Shown here: positions 7,206 to 16,277 of the stretch, in pieces
Position numbering within the stretch: the first letter of the stretch is position 1
Layout: every line of letters starts with the position of its first letter
Assembly (NCBI GenBank): GCA_907163375.1
Contig: CAJQUW010016185.1
Location: 248,001 to 312,000 of the forward strand
DNA from: Prostheceraeus crozeri
Taxonomy: Eukaryota > Platyhelminthes > Polycladida > Euryleptidae
Direction: 5' to 3'
Length of the DNA: 64,000 nucleotides
Notes under the pieces: generated by a model
Told to the model about the DNA's origin: nothing
Seen by the model: only the letters and a program-made list of their open reading frames with translations
The model's database searches: none
Translations under genes and position numbers: made by a program

Positions 7206-7616
7206 TCAATTTTTCTTTATGGAAAGTTGAATGTGAATATCTGAAATCGCTTCAATCACTAGACTGCTACCATGATGGTTAAATGCGTTAAGACGTTCAG
7301 CAATTTTTATCATATGTCTTTTAAAAAATTCTTCGGGGTGATCTACCACTTCCATTGAATAAGAAGTAAAATGGAAAGAGCGAGTTTCCACCTCTTCCTT
7401 TCCAAAATGACTAAACTTAATTTTCGCAACTAATCGCGCCATGACAATGCTATCAGAGAATGTATTCATTAACTCTAGAAATAGAGTGCTAGCATCATCG
7501 AGCACTGCTTCGATGTCAGTCTCATCTTTATGAAAATTTATCACATAATCTTGAACAGCTCCTTTTAAACTTTGCCTATGAAAACGTAATGTTCCGCAGT
7601 CGTTTGAGAAAGACAT
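7206..7616 (-). CDS. Small conserved-looking protein of unknown function
   Basis: 136 residues starting MSFSNDCGTLRFHRQSLKGA. The second half, with RSFHFTSYSME, EEFFKRHMIKIAERLNAF and GSSLVIEAISDIHIQL, resembles a domain that in other Polintons precedes or forms the N-terminus of protein-primed DNA polymerase B. If so, this is either a stand-alone version or the remnant of a lost polymerase. That link is from memory and weak. An ATGCAAT motif lies 24 nt before the ATG. Confidence 0.55.
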   Translation of the reverse strand: MSFSNDCGTLRFHRQSLKGAVQDYVINFHKDETDIEAVLDDASTLFLELMNTFSDSIVMARLVAKIKFSHFGKEEVETRSFHFTSYSMEVVDHPEEFFKRHMIKIAERLNAFNHHGSSLVIEAISDIHIQLSIKKN

Positions 7617-7640
7617 GATCGCCCTTTATCTAACCCATCC

Positions 7641-7647
7641 ATTGCAT
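7641..7647 (-). promoter_or_regulatory. ATGCAAT motif upstream of the gene at 7616
   Basis: A minus-strand ATGCAATGG, 24 nt before the ATG. One base differs from the ATGCAAA form elsewhere in the element. Confidence 0.35.
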
Positions 7648-7703
7648 GAAAACAACAACTCTTCTCATAGTAACATTTATTGAATAACGGTAACAAGCAT
7701 GCA

Positions 7704-8234
7704 TTATAAATCAATGGTTTGAAAGAGATAAAATAGATACAGCTGATAACTATCATACAGCGAGCAATGATAACCATACAGGACTTTGGCAGTGTTGAGG
7801 TAAGGAGGAAAGAAGCATTGGTTATGAACGTAGCTACTACAACGAACAGACAAAATAGGAACACACAAATCCTTAAAACGTTTCGTGACTTCATGATAAT
7901 GTTGATTCACTCTACTATCCCAAGGCGGGAGCAAAATATCATCAATGATTAGATTGGGAAATACTTTCCTCTCCTTACCAGGATTATTACAAAAGATGCG
8001 TATAACATTGAAAGCAGCTAACCATCGTTTAAAGTCAATAAGAAGAGCACTCTCACAAGAAAAGCCATAGTCTTGCAAATATTTCAGATTAAGTCCATGA
8101 ATGTGTTTTCTCGCCCATTGATCAACATTGGGATCGCAGTTGGCATGTTGATGATAGACACTAACAATCTGATATGTCCAATTGTTCATAGCAATAGCAC
8201 TGAGCTCCTGTACAGGTTCACCCTCACAATCCAT
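7704..8234 (-). CDS. DEDDh-type 3'-5' exonuclease candidate
   Basis: 176 residues. It begins MDCEGE, a D-x-E exonuclease motif I directly preceded in the same frame by an Ile/Phe-rich strand (codons for SIIIF) after a stop. The middle has ARKHIHGLN and CESALLIDFKRWL, and the end has HCSLYDSYQLYLFYLF, an H-x4-D that fits motif III of DnaQ-like enzymes. A probable motif II Asp lies in between. A proofreading-type exonuclease separate from a polymerase would suit a virus with a reduced or host polymerase. The 5' end may be longer: a TTTTAG acceptor-like site sits at 8253, but I found no in-phase donor. The fold needs a structure prediction. Confidence 0.55.
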   Translation of the reverse strand: MDCEGEPVQELSAIAMNNWTYQIVSVYHQHANCDPNVDQWARKHIHGLNLKYLQDYGFSCESALLIDFKRWLAAFNVIRIFCNNPGKERKVFPNLIIDDILLPPWDSRVNQHYHEVTKRFKDLCVPILSVRCSSYVHNQCFFPPYLNTAKVLYGYHCSLYDSYQLYLFYLFQTIDL

Positions 8235-8286
8235 AAAAATGATGATAGAAGCCTAAAACGGAAATTTACACATCTAAGGAAGCGTT

Positions 8287-8487
8287 CTATAACATATTAC
8301 AAAATGAAGAATTACATCGATGCTTTTCACGACAAAATACACAAATGATATGATGGCAACGAAGATGTAAAATGTATCTAATAAGACCACGTCTACGACA
8401 CTCAAAGCACATAAGCGAATTGTCATAGGGTAGAGTTAGGAAAGGACTAGTAATTCTCCTTCTTTGATTTGCGTTTTGATGTAGCAT
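8287..8487 (-). CDS. Small RING-like zinc finger protein
   Basis: 66 residues from the ATG at 8485-8487. Ligand series CFEC, then CHHIICVFC (C-x-H-x2-C-x2-C), then HRCNSSFC fits a short RING. It overlaps the 3' end of the preceding gene by 41 bases in another frame, so its translation would need reinitiation or alternative splicing. It is the second RING-like ORF of the element; the two show no clear similarity outside the ligands. Confidence 0.5.
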   Translation of the reverse strand: MLHQNANQRRRITSPFLTLPYDNSLMCFECRRRGLIRYILHLRCHHIICVFCREKHRCNSSFCNML

Positions 8488-9222
8488 TCTTCTCCGACTT
8501 GCGCTTCGTACCACTGCTGTTGAGGATTTGATCAATTATGTCATCTACGCTGGCTGGTTTTGGAATATATAGGATGGATTCCATATGCATGGAGAGAGAG
8601 GCTATTTTATTATCTTTGTGCTGACCATAATATAGTCCATTCACTTTGAAAAGGATATCCCAAGTACCTTCTCCGAGCTCGTCGCATGTGATGATTGTTG
8701 AATGATCTCCCTCCTTCTTATAGTAAGTACACCAATGTGATACCGGTAGGCAAATTTGGTTACCATCCCAAATCTTTCTATAGGGAGTATCCTTGTCATC
8801 TCTCGCTTTCCACTCTTGAGCAAGAGGAGTAGGAATGTCCATATTTAATGTCACGTACTCCTCAATAATATCGAGTTGGCGGCGAATGTACGTACTCACG
8901 GGGATCAGTATGTAGTCCCCATACTGATTGCGCATTATCTTGACATCCGTGGAAGGGAGCATTCCCGTTTGGAGTACTACGCTATGATCGTCATAACGCA
9001 AGACTTGTTTAAATTTACGCTGTAGCGGTGTAGGATTATGTACCTTGGTTGTTTCTTCCACTGGCCTCAGTTGTAGATGATCTGATCGGAGCGAACCTTG
9101 TAACGTTTGACCGTCATTTTGTCCTACTAGTGCAGCAGATGGAGTAGATGCCTGAAAATGAAAAAAGATTGTATTAAGTTTACGTTCAAGGGAGGAGAGG
9201 GAGGGAAGTAGCGACTTACCAT
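8447..9222 (-). CDS. Unknown protein of a spliced gene (ATG | 68-bp intron | main exon)
   Basis: Main exon 8447-9151 encodes 234 residues; the start codon comes from a 3-base coding exon at 9220-9222. The ATG is followed directly by GTAAGT (9219-9214), and the 68-bp intron ends TTTTCATTTTCAG at 9152, giving a phase-0 join M|ASTPS. No ATG is present before residue 40 in the main exon, so splicing decides the N-terminus. The protein has YGDYILIPVSTYIRRQLD and WCTYYKKEGDHS segments and a Lys-rich, probably nuclear-targeting tail (GTKRKSEKN, SKRKSKKE). No family recognised. A TATA box lies about 95 bp upstream of the ATG, so this is the best-defined transcription unit of the element. Confidence 0.65.
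9152..9219 (-). other. Spliceosomal intron directly after a start codon
   Basis: Donor GTAAGT and acceptor TTTTCATTTTCAG with a pyrimidine-rich stretch between. Removal joins ATG to an open frame of 234 codons. Confidence 0.7.
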
Positions 9223-9311
9223 TTTAGTTGGATAATAGAATAGAGAGAGAAAATGTGCGTCCGTCACTCGTGTGATTCAACGATGGAATGATTCTCACTG
9301 TGGAAGGCTCG

Positions 9312-9322
9312 CTATTTATAAA
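9312..9322 (-). promoter_or_regulatory. TATA box of the spliced gene
   Basis: TTTATAAATAG on the minus strand, 90 to 100 bp before the ATG at 9222. With a usual TATA-to-start spacing the leader would be about 65 nt. An element-encoded TBP-like protein makes this site of special interest. Confidence 0.6.
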
Positions 9323-9388
9323 GAAATGCTTGATTCTCATTGGATGATGATCCTCATTGGACAATAACATCATGCTGATTCCAAAGCC

Positions 9389-10360
9389 GTCAGCGAAATT
9401 TGATGAAACAACCTTTGGTAAAGGTCCCAGGTCGAAATTCCACACTTTGGAAAATTTTTAATTTTTCCCATACAAAGTCACTCTGACACTTAGGATTTTT
9501 TCAGGTGAGCTCCGACCTAAAATCTTGTAACCGCTCTAACTTTTGAACGGCTGCTCCGATTGACTCGCAACGAAAAATGCGGTCGAGCAATGTTTCATCC
9601 TCTTTCCAATGCAAGTCGAACGAACAAAATCCGTCCACTAGAACCAAAGTTAGAACAAAGGGGGGGGTCAGCGAAATTTGATGAAACAACCTTTGGTAAA
9701 GGTCCCAGGTCGAAATTCCACACTTTGGAAAATTTTTAATTTTTCCCATACAAAGTCACTCTGACACTTAGGATTTTTTCAGGTGAGCTCCGACCTAAAA
9801 TCTTGTAACCGCTCTAACTTTTGAACGGCTGCTCCGATTGACTCGCAACGAAAAATGCGGTCGAGCAGTGTTTCATCCTCTTTCCAATGCAAGTCGAACG
9901 AACAAAATCCGTCCACTAGAACCAAAGTTAGAACAAAGGGGGGGGGTCAGCGAAATTTGATGAAACAACCTTTGGTAAAGGTCCCAGGTCGAAATTCCAC
10001 ACTTTGGAAAATTTTTAATTTTTCCCATACAAAGTCACTCTGACACTTAGGATTTTTTCAGGTGAGCTCCGACCTAAAATCTTGTAACCGCTCTAACTTT
10101 TGAACGGCTGCTCCGATTGACTCGCAACGAAAAATGCGGTCGAGCAGTGTTTCATCCTCTTTCCAATGCAAGTCGAACGAACAAAATCCGTCCACTAGAA
10201 CCAAAGTTAGAACAAAGGGGGGGGTCAGCGAAATTTGATGAAACAACCTTTGGTAAAGGTCCCAGGTCGAAATTCCACACTTTGGAAAATTTTTAATTTT
10301 TCCCATACAAAGTCACTCTGACACTTAGGATTTTTTCAGGTGAGCTCCGACCTAAAATCT
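9389..10360. repeat. 278-bp tandem repeat array near the element end (3.5 copies)
   Basis: Units begin with GTCAGCGAAATTTGATG at 9389, 9667, 9946 and 10224 (periods 278, 279, 278) and are nearly identical, differing mainly in the length of a G-run (7 to 8 G) at each junction. The last copy stops around 10,360. A decayed further unit is recognisable at 10,450-10,530 (AAATCCGTCCACTAGAA, then a G-run). The near identity implies recent homogenisation. Identical 82-codon open frames in the units are a consequence of the repeat. Position beside the inferred end suggests part of the terminal inverted repeat. Confidence 0.9.
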
Positions 10361-10825
10361 TAAATGGCGTCTCACATGTAAACGAAGACAGATAGGAACA
10401 AGCCGTTTGTTTCAGTGAATTTGTCTCACTCTTAGCTTTCAAATGACACCTCACTCGACAAAATCCGTCCACTAGAAGCCAAGATCGAAGCAAGCTGTCC
10501 AGAGGGGGGGGGACGTCAGCGAAAAATTTTTATCTCCGATTGCTTTCAAATTCACCATACAGATGCAGAATTTCACGCTGAATCCGAATCTGGCCTCCGT
10601 TTTCACATCCGAGGCCGCGTTTGGACACTACACACCAAAACATCCCACAGTTTAACCAAGACAACCTAGACGGTCGCCCACGTCAACCTAGACGGTCGCC
10701 CAAGTCCACCAGGCGGTCGGACACAGACACCCAAGGCTCACACACTGACGGTCCAGAGGGGGGGGGGACTCAGACACGACGGCGGCCATCTTGCGCTATC
10801 TGGTGTTCGCCGTTTTCTTACTACT
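10361..10825. repeat. Terminal region of the Polinton with G-runs and a 22-bp repeat
   Basis: G-runs of 9 to 10 at about 10,503 and 10,757 follow the diverged last tandem unit. Two copies of CAACCTAGACGGTCGCCCA, 22 bp apart, lie at 10,660-10,705 with a weaker third. GC content is higher than in the AT-rich DNA to the right. The boundary near 10,825 is inferred from this change. Confidence 0.55.
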
Positions 10826-12619
10826 AGAGGGGTTTAATATGAAAAGATTGAAACGATAAAACAAAGTAAGAAAGGAAATAAAGAAATGCGTAAAAATGTA
10901 AGTTTCAAATGTAATAAATGATGAGCAAAACACAAGACAACACACTGAATTGCCAACACAAATTGATGTCAAAATTTTAATGATCAACTGCATACAAAAG
11001 TTAACTATCATTTTGTTGACATAAAACCGCAGAAATGCATGTATTTCAATAAACAACACATTTTTTGAAATTTTTTTATCAGACAAGAGAAGAAAAGTAT
11101 TTTTGAGACAATCCAACGGATTCAAAAGTGCAAACATCAAAGGCGAAGTGAATTACTTTTACCTCTACTAAGTAAACATGAAAGCATTCAACACCAGTTG
11201 TAAAGCAGACTGCATCATATCGAACATATAAATTAGTGGCAAAATTAATCGCCCATTTCGAGGAATTCTTATCACAGATTTTGGTAATAATATGAAATAA
11301 TTCTACAATTCTTAAAAGACGGCATTAGTTTCAATGTGGTAAAAAGGGGCCATTACGTTTTTGCACAATTTTGGGTTGTTTGAATTCAATATTGAGGAAT
11401 GTGCTAGGATTTTATTATGTTCTCATTTAAGTTCATTCTAGGAACCTAATGTCGGGCCTTTTTAGTTGTACTGTATATAAGACACTTTGGATAATGGAGC
11501 CTTGACAAGTAACTCGTTAAGTCAGACGCTCGAATATTACAAGAGGCTGAGTCTGTCTGTTATTTTGCATAAAGTATTATCTGATTGCCAATCTTTCTAC
11601 TTCTGCATACATTGAACACAGTATAATATATATTGAATATAATGCCAGCATCAGTGAATTTGCATAATCACGATGTATTTTCGCTTAGATTAGATAACAA
11701 GAAATAATGAAGTTCTAAATTCTCATTTATCGTCATTCGAGCCGCGATTTCAAGCATTACGTTTTTCAAAGGAAAGCAAAACATCCGTCACATAAAAAAA
11801 GAGATTATTGTTGCGTAAAGTAAGAAGCAATCAGTATAAAGCAGCTGATACCCCACCCATAGAATTGTCATGTATGGAGAGGCACATCCATTCCCATGTG
11901 ACTCAACAAAAGCAAGTCCATCCGTATCTGACCGCAATTGCCTCCGGTGACTGAGTTATCAATCGTTCAAAAACAAAACCAGAAAAATGAATATAAGTTT
12001 CAGTAATGCAGTTGCAGATAACTTGTTGACCATTAAAAAACGATTTTAAAATATCTTGTAAATACTTGCTGTGCACGCACTTGCACGCTAGTGCGCTGGA
12101 ATGAGGTATATACAGCCTTAGGTAGCATAATTAACTACCACCCCCAATGTCAACAAATATGACGTTTGCTCTATGTGCTGCACACGCCCCGAATGCTAAA
12201 TGTTACTTTTCTACGTTTCACCAGGTAAGTATATTGTGCATTTGAAGTGCATCAGAATATACCTGCGCATGCTGGCTTAAAATGTCCACATGTTTTCCAA
12301 GTTTAATACTACATCAATTGGAATCAATGGGCCAAATTAGAAATACCCAGAACATGGTTCCCTGGAGGTAGGGGCGATGTGCGAACAAGTGCTCTAGAGT
12401 GTCAATTTTTCACATGAGGCAAACGGTGTGTTTTAATTATACTGGAAGTGGGCAATTTTGCTACCTGAGACTGCAGTTGTTTCCCACAACGCAATTTTCA
12501 TCAAAGTGCTGGGGCGGTCAACTTCATCACTGCGCTAGGTTTACCAATTTCACAATCGAGCGACATATGTCATCTTGTTACCTTCAGTGGCTTCTCCTAA
12601 CTTAGTACTAGTCTGCATA
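10826..12619. other. AT-rich DNA without recognisable gene
   Basis: Only short open frames with no family resemblance. No TIR, LTR or tail recognised. Confidence 0.5.
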
Positions 12620-14588
12620 CCGTATTCGTCCTATTAGACGCCCTGGCTTCTATTAATTTTCCAATTTGTAAGAGGGGCCTCTATTTGAACAGGGGCGTGT
12701 ATTTGAGCAGAGACGTTTATTTACACTATTAATTTTTGAAATATTTTTCTTTAAAATATATCTTTTTCTATCCATTATAACTTATGAATTGTTCTTGATC
12801 TTTAGCACAGTATTTTGAACTATTTTCATTAATTCAAGATCTACATGTACAAACAAAAAATATCCAATATTCTTTGCCAAAAAACAGTTAACAAAATAGT
12901 ATAAATCAGTTATATCATTATATAATCAATGATACCATCAGTTCAGAATCTATCATTCCGATTCATCGCTATCTTCCTGGCATTCTATGATGCTTTCGTC
13001 CGAGGAGCTTGCTTCATCCTCAATATTGAAAGTCATCTTTTGCCTGCGATCATGCAGACTCTCCAGAATATCCAATTCCTTCACAGCATGAATGTTACAG
13101 TCTTCACTTCCATCCAGCGAAGTAGTCAATCTGCAAACATAAAACGACTTTTTGATGAGGTCCTTGTGCAATGAACTCCAAGCTGCAACTACCCACTTGC
13201 ACATGCGGAGTTTGATTGGAGGTTTCGGATTTCCCGCTGCAGTTTTGTTTGTTTCTGACACGCCGATTGCACGAGCCCATTCTTCATAGTTCTCTAAGTA
13301 TGCGGCCTTAAAGAGTTTATTCCAAGAAACGTCCGGCGCCTGAAGTAGAGATGTGCATCCTCCAGGAATTACCACTGTGTCAGTGCAAGTAGTCTTCAGC
13401 TGTTTCTTGACAGGGTCTGTTCTATGAGCTCGGAAAGCATCCCAAGCGAGAAGTCGTCGTCCGAAAGAGAACGCACCCCATCATCGTTTCAACCAGTCGA
13501 GAGTGGTAGATTCGTTCATCCATCCATTATCAGATACGGTAACGACCGCATCCTTGAAATCAAGTAGCTCCTTGGGAATCCTTATACCTTTGAAGACGAT
13601 ATATGGGAGAAGTTTTCGCGCGTCCGCCATTGCTGTGAGCATAACGGTGAGTTTTGCCTTGTGATTTCCTGATGAAAATAGTGAAATTGTCTTTGCACCT
13701 GCAAATAAAAAAGACACGTTTTGAGTTAGATCAAGTTGCTATATGAAAGAACAAATACATGAAGCCTTACATAACTGTCATTTCGATTGTCGTATTTTGT
13801 ATCGGATCTATCCAATCGCAGTTTTATCTGCTGCTCTAATTGAATCCATTCTGTAGCTGAAATTTTTTTCGTAGATTGCCTATATATGCCAAGCGACTTA
13901 TGACTTTCTCCTTGACATCATCAGGCGTTTTCTGAGACACAGAAGTTCTTTTCCGTAGGCTTAATCGATTACGTCGCAGAAATCGCTTACGCCAGCCGTC
14001 ACTTGCATGAAACTCCTCATCAGCTCTCACTTCAATTATTCTCTTTACTTCTTTTGAATCATTTTTCGGATGATTCGAAGGCCTTCAGTCCACCAAATAA
14101 GTTGTTCTTCCATGAAATCATATTTTATATGTCGTCCTGCGCCGGGAAGCCTTTTGCAATTCTTGTGTTGTTGATTCTCCTTTAAATCTTGTTCTTGTTG
14201 ACACCATTCACGTACACGTTTTTTGTCGACTTTGTAAACTTTCGCAGCATTTGTCTTTGAAGTGAATTTGGCGAAATTAACAATTTGAAGTTTTTTCTGT
14301 ATTGTAAAGGAACGCCTTTGCTCATCTTGGCAGCAGCCTCACATTAGTCTTTTACAAATCAAGAGTATTCCGTTTTGAGAGGAACACGCATACATGACAA
14401 TACCTATCAGAAGAGACGCAAAACAGTTAGTTATAGTCACGTGTGTGTGAGCAAATAGCATTCAACCACTGAAGATAGGGACTTCTAATTGGACAGAGGA
14501 CTCTATTAAGTTGTTGAAAGCAAAAAGGGGGCGTCTATTAAGGAAGAGGCTTTAAAAAGAGCAGGGGCTTCTAATAGGAGGAATACGG
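12620..14588 (-). mobile_element. pogo-like DNA transposon with TIRs and TA target duplication
   Basis: The left end CCGTATTCGTCCTATTAGACGCC and the right end (complement CCGTATTCCTCCTATTAGAAGCC) match at 21 of 23 positions, each flanked by TA (12,618-12,619 and 14,589-14,590). Subterminal copies of a GGGGC(G/T)T..ATT motif follow on both sides. The minus strand encodes a decayed pogo-type transposase. Length 1,969 bp, typical of the group. Confidence 0.85.
12953..14330 (-). pseudogene. pogo-type transposase (HTH + CENP-B-like HTH + DDE), decayed
   Basis: Recognisable parts in order are: an N-terminal HTH (TIQKKLQIVNFAKF, RLPGAGRHIKYDFMEEQL) up to about 14,060; a frameshift; a CENP-B-type HTH (EEFHASDGWRKRFLRRNRLS) at 13,836-14,030; and a DDE part at 12,953-13,717 with SGNHKAKLTVMLTAMADA, GWMNES, LLAWDAFRAH and VIPGGCTSLLQAPDVSWNKLF. 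The DDE part is interrupted by one TGA (13,481-13,483). Between the HTH and DDE parts frames break, and an intron-like TTTTTATTTGCAG precedes GAKTIS. It is not functional as it stands. Confidence 0.85.
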
Positions 14589-14910
14589 TAATTGTTACGG
14601 TCGTTCAATAGTATGGCCACAGTACGTGTAGGTTCTCGGAAAATGCATTCACAACAATTTTCCAAAATTCTCTCTCTTTAGCATCTATGTCTTACAATTG
14701 TTTTTTAATGAAACATTTTACGGGATAATTGCGACAAATATTGAATATATTAGCACATGTGTGCTAAATGGTCGCAAGCAGCCTGTTTTCCTGACCGCAC
14801 CTCTTCTGACCAGGATTAGAACCAATGGCGTCTTCTCCGTACCTGCGAGGCCTTCGCCGCATCCTCAAAAATAATTTTCCAACAATTATAAAAATGAAAA
14901 GTGTCATTCA

Positions 14911-16277
14911 CAGGGTGTCCGCGCTCCCTGGAAAACCTGGAAAACCTGGAAATCCTGGAAATCCTGGAGAAGTCCTGGAAATTTTGAGACTAATTAAAAC
15001 ACTTATTGAAAGTTGTTGAAGTCATGCTTATTCTATGGTTGAAGTGTTTTTTCTATTTTTCCAGATTTTATCTTCTTCATATCTCTACTTATTTGTTACA
15101 ATTATAGCCTTCATTCGCATACAATTTTTTGTTTTTAGAATATTTCAGTGACTGGAATCTCTTATCATAACGTATACAACATGAATGAGACTGAACTGCG
15201 TGGTATGGTCAACTATGAACTGTTGTCGAACTCCTAATCGTTGTACAGTATGGTGAATTAGTAGCCTAGCTGTGAATTCCCTCACAGAAGTTGTAAATTC
15301 CCTCATTAACGTCGTGTGGTATGGGGAACTAGGAGCCGTAATCTAGGATTAATGCTATTACACACTTAATTGCCGTGTGGCAGAATCTACTGACGCAAAA
15401 TGGTACTGAACATATACACTATTTAAGCACCAGGCTTGTTCCGAATTATCCTAATATCGAATATTTCCAAACACATTTCAAGTAGGTTTTTAATATGCCC
15501 CAATATTATTCTCGGTTTTCAATATTATTCCCGACACGTCGTGTGCCAATGAGCTTTCCTCGATCAATTCTTCTCTGTGTCATTCTCTTAAACTGATTGT
15601 GATTACTCTCATGCATATGTAGCACATCAACCATTATGTTCATCTTTCTGGCTCTTGATCTTCCTCCTTCCACGGATTCACGCTGCAATGCTTCAGTTCA
15701 AATAGGAGAACAAGCTAGAAAAAGAGTATAACAATAGGCCTAAATAACGAAAAATATAAGACTTAACAATGAAATGTGACTTTACACATATTCCGTTTAT
15801 GTTACATTTCATAGTTAGTCTTATATCTTTCGTTATTTATTGTCATACTCTTTCTCTATTTTGTTCTCCTCAATCCGCAAGCTTTAAATTTGTTACGATC
15901 GATTATATTTTCATTTTTTTATAAATATAATGTAGCCGTCTGATGCATATATTGGTATTTTTTATTTAGAATCACCTGCGCCTTCAAAATTCAACCAATT
16001 TCACGCCACTTTTCAAATTTTTTTCGTTAATAATATTAATTTTATGGTGTGTAAGCTCCTTAGCCACAGAACTTTGGATAGATTTCTCCCGTAGATTTTC
16101 TTTAAATTTGACGCGTGCATTTGAGCAAAATTTTCTTGCAGAAAGTCTGGAAATTTTCGTTCAAATTGGACCCCCTTATTTTGGTAAATTTCCCTGGAAA
16201 ACCTGGAAAATGAATTTTACCCTGGAAATCATGGAAAACACCTGGAAATTTTCATTCAAATTTGCACGGATACCCTG
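14911..16277. mobile_element. Non-autonomous DNA element with 6-bp duplication CATTCA
   Basis: Starts CAGGGTGTCCGCGC, ends with the complement of CAGGGTATCCGTGC (12 of 14), and is flanked by CATTCA at 14,905-14,910 and 16,278-16,283. Both ends carry runs of CCTGGAAA(A) units just inside the TIR, in the same orientation. No transposase frame inside. A 6-bp duplication would suit IS3EU or Dada groups, but the superfamily is undetermined. Confidence 0.7.
15705..15870. repeat. Inverted repeat with arms of about 70 bp
   Basis: GGAGAACAA...AAAGAGTAT.ACAATA at 15,705 recurs inverted, ending at 15,870, with ATAACGAAA.ATATAAGACT in both arms. It lies inside the non-autonomous element and would form a long hairpin. 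Confidence 0.75.

Larger units (their letters stand above)
1..10825. mobile_element. Polinton/Maverick (adintovirus-like) integrated element, right part
   Basis: Hallmark genes found together are an rve integrase with chromodomain, an FtsK/HerA-type ATPase, an adenain-like protease, a major-capsid-like protein of the F54H12.2 type and a penton-like protein. That set defines Polintons and adintoviruses. Genes are packed with overlaps and almost no spacers, unlike the surrounding DNA. The left end is outside the window. The right end is inferred near 10,825, where the G-run-rich terminal region stops at a short ACTACTAG stretch; read inward from there the element would begin AGTAGT, in keeping with the AG termini of Polintons. 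Neither the matching terminal inverted repeat nor the 6-bp target duplication can be checked. DNA polymerase B is not visible and may lie to the left or be lost. Confidence 0.9.

Noticed and set aside
8234-8487. RING ORF and exonuclease ORF as one spliced protein
   Set aside because: An acceptor-like TTTTAG exists at 8253 but no GT donor gives the exonuclease frame in phase.
9501-10306. Identical 82-codon minus-strand ORFs in the 278-bp units
   Set aside because: Their identity is explained by the tandem repeat; non-ATG or arbitrary starts and no homology.
9389-10360. CRISPR-like direct repeats
   Set aside because: Units are contiguous 278-bp copies without unique spacers, in a eukaryotic element.
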